From: Taxillus chinensis
Taxonomy: Eukaryota > Streptophyta > Magnoliopsida > Santalales > Loranthaceae
Direction: 5' to 3'
Assembly: GCA_023512835.1 (NCBI GenBank)
Contig: CM042088.1
Span: forward strand, 7,680,078 to 7,744,077
DNA: 64,000 nucleotides
Shown here: in pieces, positions 58,528-64,000 of the stretch
How positions within the stretch are numbered: position 1 is the stretch's first letter
Layout of the letters: the number at the start of each line of letters is the position of its first letter
Program-made: the position numbers and the translations under genes
The notes under the pieces: generated by a model
What the model saw: only the letters and a program-made list of their open reading frames with translations
What the model was told of the DNA's origin: nothing
Database searches by the model: none

Positions 58528-58842
58528 TTAATTTGGGTTCCCACTTCTATTGCTGTTCCATATCCTATTTCGATCCCATGCATCATAAGCCTTGAGTTGT
58601 GCACTAACTAGGTTATATGCCTTGAGAGTTTTTGAATAAGATTTACTTCTTGTATTGGGTGAACGGAAAAGACGTGCGATAAGCTTATTTTTCCTACGTG
58701 TCTTCCATCTTAACCATGAGGGGATATTAGACACGGGTCTAAAGGGAAGATCAGGAGGAGATAAGGATGGGGATAGTCGTGAGGTTGAAGCATTAACAAT
58801 TGGGGTTGCAGAAGAAGAAGGGCGATTGTCGGGGGAATTCAT
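58528..58842 (-). CDS. Unknown basic 104-residue ORF inside LTR E
   Basis: The ATG at 58842 begins MNSPDNRPSSSATP. The protein is Ser/Pro-rich at the N-terminus, then basic (WLRWKTRRKNKLIARLF). It lies about 490 bp downstream of the LTR TATA box in the direction of transcription, within the candidate leader intron. No family is recognised, and it may be a chance frame in AT-poor leader sequence. Confidence 0.3.
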   Translation of the reverse strand: MNSPDNRPSSSATPIVNASTSRLSPSLSPPDLPFRPVSNIPSWLRWKTRRKNKLIARLFRSPNTRSKSYSKTLKAYNLVSAQLKAYDAWDRNRIWNSNRSGNPN

Positions 58843-59332
58843 TTTGGAAGTCGTTCCTTACAATCTTCCGATATCTAGAACCTTAAAATAAAAATAAAAA
58901 CATAAGTTAATATTCTCATCTTTTCACTTGAATTATAGAATGACAACGCTATGATAAAATACTATAATTTAAAATAATTACACAGGTATGTATATGAGGT
59001 GGCAAGGCCAACCATGTATGTATATACGAGGTGGTACAACTAATCATATAAATAACATATGTAAGGTGGTAAAACCAACCATGAATATAGTATATATGAG
59101 GTGGTAAAACCAACCATATAGATCTACATAATAAATAAGAAGCGACTTAAAAATTTCAAAAATCTTAAGTATTACCTTTCGTAGAACTTCGACGCTTGGT
59201 AAGTACCAAAAGCAAAAGAGGATTTGAGTAGAGTATTTGGGATGTTAAGAGGGATTAAGGGAGTGTTTTGAGAGGGAAATTTCGTGGTGTGGCTTGAGGG
59301 ATTTGTGCTTAAGAGGAGAGGCAAGACACTCC

Positions 59333-59340
59333 TTATATAG
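59333..59340 (-). promoter_or_regulatory. TATA box of LTR E
   Basis: CTATATAAGG in element sense, followed by GAGTGTCTTGCC and a leader. It is placed as in the other LTRs, with the donor-like site about 160 bp downstream. Confidence 0.6.
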
Positions 59341-60209
59341 GCAAGGATGGTGGTAGGTGTGTAGTGTGAAAGTAGTGTATGAATTTGACTTTGGCATCAA
59401 ATTAAATTATGTAAAATATATAAAATACTTTATTTTATTCCTATTATCCTCTCTTAAAACGTGGGTATCTTCTCCTACCATTTAAAAAAATGTTTTAAGA
59501 CTTTTCAACCTAGAAGGTTCCTTTGGCATCAAAAGTCCACATTGGTGTACTCCCTACTAATTCAATTATAACGTTTTTAATTTTGTAGTTTTTGACAAAT
59601 GGCCAATTGTATTGCATTACTAACTCAAATATCTACAAATGGGTATCAATTTTATAATTTTTGAATATGTATAACAAAAGTTATTGAATTTTAAAGTCAT
59701 ACTAAAATGTTTACCCGTTCATACTAAACCTATGTGTAGTATTTTAAATTCTGGAATTGATTGGATTCATATTAAATTCTGAAATTTTTAAACGTTTTAG
59801 CTAAGTCATAAATGAACAAATGGGCTTTGGTTTTATGTCAATTGGATCTATATAACTCAAGTTATGAATTTTTGAATGGGACCTCCAGAATCTGCCTCAT
59901 TCAAATTTTTGGGCCTTACCTATGTTTTATACTTTTGGTAAAGTTAAGGCTTGTAATACTTACCTACCCATAGTAATTTGGTTTAAAAAACTAAATGACA
60001 TAATATATAGCATCTAAAATTTTTATGACATATAAGAAATTATTTTATTATTAATTTTTTTTATAACATATTTAATATTTATGCGGATAAAATAATATAA
60101 TTGCATAATCAATAAACAATAAAGTAAGATAACATTATAACATAAAATATTATAATCCTAAACATAAACATTAATATCATATTCTATGGCCTTCGTAAAA
60201 TTTCTTGAA

Positions 60210-60470
60210 TTATATTAGCGTATGTGCGTAAGACGTGTTGTGCTTGGCGGTAAGAGAGCTGCATAACCCTTCGGCTAACATTGTCGTGGTTGTCGCACGA
60301 ATAACCTCAAACTTCTCCCTGTATCTCGTTGCATTATATTGCAGCCATTGGACACGAGCATTTAGCTCATCTATAGCAAAGCATAGCTTTGTAACTTCAA
60401 GTCGTATTGCTCGCCGATCTTCATCGCGTACACTATTCTCGGATGGCGTGCCTTGAGAACTTGATGCCAT
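60210..60470 (-). CDS. Unknown 86-residue ORF inside LTR E (paralogue 1)
   Basis: The ATG at 60470 begins MASSSQGTPSENS. The core RDEDRRAIRLEVTKLCF, WLQYNATRYREK and IRATTTTMLAEGLCSSL is shared with the ORF at 60873-61145 (about half of about 59 core residues identical). It is probably helical, charged and soluble. It lies in U3, about 290 bp from the LTR start, in element sense. No known family is recognised. Both copies stay open although diverged, which argues they were coding. Confidence 0.5.
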   Translation of the reverse strand: MASSSQGTPSENSVRDEDRRAIRLEVTKLCFAIDELNARVQWLQYNATRYREKFEVIRATTTTMLAEGLCSSLTAKHNTSYAHTLI

Positions 60471-60756
60471 AACTCTTATTATTATTCTTCTTACTTCTAT
60501 ACTTTCTTATAAATAAAATCTCATGCTCATACCTATTTATGGAAGTCCAAACGGATACTATTCATAACGGACGGATACTATTCATAACGGCTACTTATCA
60601 CATGCTATTTGAATGACTATATTGGGTGCTTATTTTTATCGTGATAATATCTAAAATATCCTTTCTAACTATTGTTAACAATAACATTATTATTATTTTA
60701 TTATTATTACTCTTTAAGTAAGAACTTAAATAGCTAAAAATTTTGCGGGTCTTACA

Positions 60757-60769
60757 TCCTACCCTCCTT
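60757..60769 (-). other. Polypurine tract of element E
   Basis: AAGGAGGGTAGGA in element sense, after TTTCGAGGACGAAATTTTC, directly before the LTR start TGTAAGACCC. This chromovirus-like junction fixes the LTR boundary. Confidence 0.82.
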
Positions 60770-60872
60770 AAAGAAAATTTCGTCCTCGAAATTATTTCGT
60801 ACCTTCGTTATCACAAAAGCTCATGGTCCCAAGGAGAAAATTATAATTACTTTCTACGGCCTATTCAATATT

Positions 60873-61145
60873 TCACGAATTGTATCTGCATAAACCCTGA
60901 GGGTTAAGCGAGCTTCGCAGCAGAGAGCCACATTGTCCTTCTCCTAACATTGCCGAAGTGGCTGCACGGATGAGATTAGCCTTTTCCCTCATCCTTGTTT
61001 GCTCTAATAGTAGCCAATGATTACGGGTCATCGGTTCATCTACGGTAAAGAGTAGTCTTGTAATCTCAGCCCGCACCCTTCGTCGATCTTCATCTCGCGT
61101 GGTGCTAGATTCGAGTATATACACATGAGAGTTGGATGATGCCAT
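60873..61145 (-). CDS. Unknown 90-residue ORF in element E interior (paralogue 2)
   Basis: The ATG at 61145 begins MASSNSHVYILESS. The core RDEDRRRVRAEITRLLF, TRMREKANLIRAATSAML and GEGQCGSL aligns with the ORF at 60210-60470; the DNA also aligns beyond the frame (TTCTACGGCCT versus TTCTATGGCCT downstream of the stops). It lies between the LOG pseudogene and the polypurine tract. Function unknown. Confidence 0.5.
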   Translation of the reverse strand: MASSNSHVYILESSTTRDEDRRRVRAEITRLLFTVDEPMTRNHWLLLEQTRMREKANLIRAATSAMLGEGQCGSLLRSSLNPQGLCRYNS

Positions 61146-61542
61146 ATCGTTGCACTGGCTTCCTAAAGATTATCTTCTCCTTCGTTTATATTTTATATAT
61201 AGCACCGGCTTAGAGTACACCTAATGATAATGATATTATAATCGATATAGGTTCTCAAATGTCAAAATAGACTTGTTCTATCATCAATCAAAATCATATC
61301 AATCACTTCCTATAGATATAAAATATTGACTAAGATTTGCGGTTTCACATTATAAAACGTGTCCTAGACATTATCATCAATATTATTACTTTTCATTTAT
61401 TATTTTTATGATATCACTCTTAAAAACTCTAGGGTTCTATGATGACATAGGGTTAAAAGCATAATTTATTTAAAACAAAATAAAATACGTGAAATAAAAT
61501 ACACCATACGGATTTCAAATTATGATGGAGCTAAGCGGTTTT

Positions 61543-62148
61543 CTAGATGTTGTCTAGATTCGATGATCCAGCTTCACTTTCCCAAAGGTCCTTTGGAATA
61601 GCACCTTCACGTGTTGGCTTATATGCCTCCATTTTCCTTAATAGATCCTTGGCTGCTGCTCTACGATGATGATCTTCTTTTGTGATGGTTTAATGAAACC
61701 TTCTTCGATGGCGATGTCGATTTGGGCTATAAAGGGGTCGAAAAATCCACCTATATTAAGTAAGCCTATGGGTTTATCATGGATACCCAGTTGAGCCCAG
61801 TGACGATTTCCATGAATTCCTCCATAGCTCCAAGGTCTCCAGGAAGTATAATGAAGCAATCGAGAGTCCTGGCGACTTCTTCCTTTCGTTCCTGGAGTTC
61901 GAGATTGCGTTTCCATGCTCTGAATGTGTAGATATATGTCCTCCCGCTGAGCGAACGACTTGAGACAAAAACGCCAGAAGTCCAATAATTTCGCAATTGC
62001 AGACAACGTCTAACCCTTTAGAGACAAGTTCCTCACCGAGTTCTATGGTTGCGATCTTATAACACTCTTTCTTCCCAATGGTTTTTCCTCCAAGAACACC
62101 AACTCGTTGGAACCTTGAGTTTCGCGGTAGTTTATAGTAGGAAGCCAT
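61543..62148 (-). pseudogene. LOG: LOG-like cytokinin riboside 5'-monophosphate phosphoribohydrolase, intronless retro-copy
   Basis: LOG enzymes release active free-base cytokinins from nucleotide precursors in the cytosol/nucleus. The frame starts at ATG 62148 (MASYYKLPRNSRFQRVGVLGG). It continues with KKECYKIATIELGEELVSKG, IGLLAFLSQVV and GGHI; in a second frame ERKEEVARTLDCFIILPGDLGAMEEFMEIV; in a third WAQLGIHDKPIGLLNI and EEGFIKPSQKKIIIV; and after another shift AAAKDLLRKMEAY, to TAG 61543-61545. Together these span a complete LOG of about 200 residues. The signature PGGxGTxxE is degraded to PGDLGAMEE, and about 40 nt before it appear deleted. Plant LOG genes normally have several introns and this copy has none, which suggests RNA-mediated capture. 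Confidence 0.85.
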
Positions 62149-63084
62149 TTTTCAACTAAATAGAAATTGTTGTCTAGGTCTAGAACTATGGAAATGGCGC
62201 ATACTTCCATTTATAGTGCTATTCGTTGGGGTGGGTAAACTTAGCGTGTAAGAAAAAGCAAGCTAAAAGATAACTTGACCGTGTCTTAGAAGCATGGGAG
62301 CATTAACTTCTACATATAACAAGAGCATGGGTGAGTGCCTTTGGCGTGCTGTATAAGGCATGCATGATATAACGTTAACGTGCAGTAAATCTATACCTAT
62401 GTAGCTTCAGCGTGCCGCAATATTGAAGTTAGGATTCTTAACTTAAAGCATGGAACAAGATGATAGGTATTTACTTGGGCATTAAAGAAAGGAATATATA
62501 TCAAAAATAAAATAACCGTGGTATATAAAAAAAATATAAGGGTAGCTTAAACTTAAAACGGTAACATAAGTTAAACATAACATGTGATAATAGTGATATT
62601 TCATAATTTAAATTAAGGGGTCATCATTTATTTGCTTCTCTAACCGAGCATTATAGTCCTTACGTTAAATCGGGCTACTTACTTGTATACTGCTTGGGAG
62701 GTGGCCTAATGGTGTCACCTTGTTTGAAGATTCTGAACGTCTTGGTTCGGTTCATATGTGTTTCCTGCTGGAGTAGTGGTTGATGATTTGCCACTTACGA
62801 GGCCTGCTTGTTATCTGAGCTGGTTCGAGCCTAATTACATATACCCGAATTCGGTAGGCCTATAATTGATTTGGGCTAGCAATTATTGTTGAAGTGAACG
62901 TGAATCTCCACCTTATTATTTAAAATTCTATTATTATTATTATTTTACTTTTCCTTTTCTATTTTTTTTTTCAACCACATGTTCATACTTTTAACCCTCA
63001 CCACATATTCTCCATTATAGGCATCTTCACTTAATTCGTCCCGCACCCTTTTCGGCTACACCATCTTCGCCGTTCTTCATCTAG
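62149..63084. other. Element E interior upstream of LOG, no gene seen
   Basis: AT-rich sequence between the PBS side and the LOG copy, with no retroviral motif. Confidence 0.45.
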
Positions 63085-63426
63085 CATCACCGACTTCGGC
63101 TAATCCATGTTGATGTCGAAGACTTGCTTGGTGATGTTCTTTTCAACCTTGATGACTTGATTTCCTTGCTAACTAACGCTTTACGAACTAGTTTTGATTG
63201 CTATCATTTCTCCGACGAACGTGTTATTCTTACGACAGGCTTCAATCCGGCAAAACAACCACTCCTTCCCTTCGCTACAAAAATGTTTTCCCTTGTCAAG
63301 TTCTTGTTTACCTTTCTTGTTATTTTTGTAACGTTTTTATTTTTTATGGACGAAGTATTTAGTCCAATTTTCATACCGTTCCTGATGACAATCTATCTGT
63401 TCTATATTATCGCAATGTTGGTGTAA
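63085..63426 (+). other. Open frame with hydrophobic C-terminus, antisense to element E
   Basis: A stop-free frame reads VDVEDLLGDVLFNLDDLISLL, then two strongly hydrophobic stretches (VKFLFTFLVIFVTFLFF and FIPFLMTIYLFYIIAML). There is no ATG in the first half; the first ATG is near 63,280. It could be part of a captured host gene or a chance frame in T-rich DNA. Confidence 0.25.
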
Positions 63427-63840
63427 TTTTCGTTATGTAATATTTCCTTCTGAATAAAAATAATTTGTGGTTGTGTGTGATATACACTACTATTATTTTA
63501 TTTTGTAGCGTGCCGAATGACGTACCTTTCACGAGTGTGTTGTCCTAAAATCACGTTGAAGACTTGATAACATACCTTTCACCGTGTTATTTACTAGAAT
63601 TTCACCATGTCTGCTTCTTTCGAGATATATACACAAAATACCCGTTAGTCCATCAATAAACGAAATATAATTTCCTAACAATAATCTTATGCGTTTACTT
63701 AAAGTTTTATTAATTTTGATTTCTTGTAGCGTGCTATACTTTATTTCTATGCTTTATACAAAATTATCATTCTAAGACCTTCAACTTACGTATCACACTT
63801 CATATTTCTAAGACTCAGTCTCTAACCTATACTAAACCTC

Positions 63841-63854
63841 GCTCCCGATACCAA
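63841..63854 (-). other. Primer-binding site of element E
   Basis: In element sense TTGGTATCGGGAGC follows the LTR end GGGGCGTTAC. It matches the initiator-Met tRNA complement TTGGTATCAGAGC except at the AGAG/GGGAG part. Confidence 0.7.
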
Positions 63855-63855
63855 C

Positions 63856-64000
63856 CGTAACGCCCCAAATTTGAAACCTCCAAATCGGGGTTAACGGAAA
63901 TTAAATATACAAATTTTATATCAATTTCAAACTATTACTTAATTAATCAAACAAACCATTCATTATTACAAATTTCAATCCAAGATCTTTAAGGTTTAGG
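63856..64000 (-). repeat. 5' LTR of element E, inner end only
   Basis: It matches 57,459-57,609 with a few differences (CGGGGTTAACGG against TGGGTGCGTTAGCGG, and CG for TG at the very end). It continues beyond the window. Confidence 0.88.

Larger units (their letters stand above)
57459..60756 (-). repeat. 3' LTR of element E (3298 bp)
   Basis: It starts TGTAACGCCCC and ends GGGTCTTACA, i.e. TGTAAGACCC...GGGGCGTTACA in element sense. TATA is at 59,333-59,340. GTGAGCTC...CCCAGTAAGG at about 57,778-57,806 is the family-wide acceptor block; a CCCCAG acceptor ends at 57,750 and an AAG|GTAATAC donor begins at 59,175. Two open frames in element sense lie inside it. Confidence 0.82.
57459..64000 (-). 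mobile_element. Non-autonomous LTR element E carrying a LOG pseudogene
   Basis: The left (3') LTR is 57,459-60,756, the interior 60,757-63,855, and the right (5') LTR starts at 63,856 and runs out of the window. The 145 visible bases of the right LTR match the left LTR almost perfectly. The pre-polypurine motif (TTTCGAGGACGAAATTTTC) and PBS resemble those of chromoviruses, but no gag, RT or integrase is readable. The interior holds a LOG copy and a small unknown ORF in element sense. Confidence 0.82.

Overview
This window is angiosperm nuclear DNA, probably from a eudicot with a large, repeat-rich genome. The evidence is nested LTR retrotransposons of plant clades (chromodomain Ty3/gypsy, Tat-like Ty3/gypsy), plant-type PBS sequences, a spliced plant TRM-family gene and a cytokinin-enzyme (LOG) pseudogene. 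No prokaryotic gene organisation, CRISPR array, rRNA or tRNA gene was seen. At least 85 % of the window is retrotransposon-derived.

Region 1 (1-29,579) is a nest. The host is a minus-strand Tat-like element with gag but no visible pol. Its 5' LTR is at 22,739-29,579, its interior at 8,928-22,738, and the end of its 3' LTR at 7,021-8,927. Three elements sit in it: a plus-strand chromovirus (A, 1-7,020) in the 3' LTR; a complete minus-strand chromovirus (B, 10,361-19,362, TSD ATTTG, LTRs about 99 % identical) in the interior; and a decayed chromovirus remnant (C, 24,113-28,297) in the 5' LTR. The Tat element in turn interrupts a probable copia-type element whose LTR is 30,133-31,581.

Region 2 (31,582-43,632) holds a Tat LTR end (to 32,822), a near-complete lone LTR (32,871-35,281), decayed repeats, AT-rich DNA, and a solo LTR (39,020-41,184) with an exact CGAAG duplication inside a 'gaaccgaag' array.

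Region 3 (43,633-46,875) is the only host-gene island: a two-exon TRM/DUF4378-type gene on the minus strand, and a C-terminal gene fragment (possibly ATL-type) whose stop codon is supplied by the first bases of an LTR.

Region 4 (46,871-57,458) holds an LTR fragment interrupted by chromovirus D of the same family. D's gag and pol keep long frames but carry many TAG/TGA stops at Gln/Arg positions, so it decayed mainly by C-to-T change, unlike the frameshifted A and B. D's 3' LTR is interrupted by minus-strand element E (57,459-64,000). E's 3.1 kb interior has no visible retroviral gene; it carries a full-length, intronless, frameshifted LOG copy and a small unknown ORF whose homologue lies inside E's own LTR.

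One pattern joins the chromodomain-type families: each LTR has a TATA box (where identified), then a CAG/AAG/GAG|GTARG-like splice donor, and near the LTR 3' end a conserved 'TACTGAGCT...GCTCACC' block followed by a polypyrimidine tract and CAG. This looks like a leader intron lying inside the LTR.
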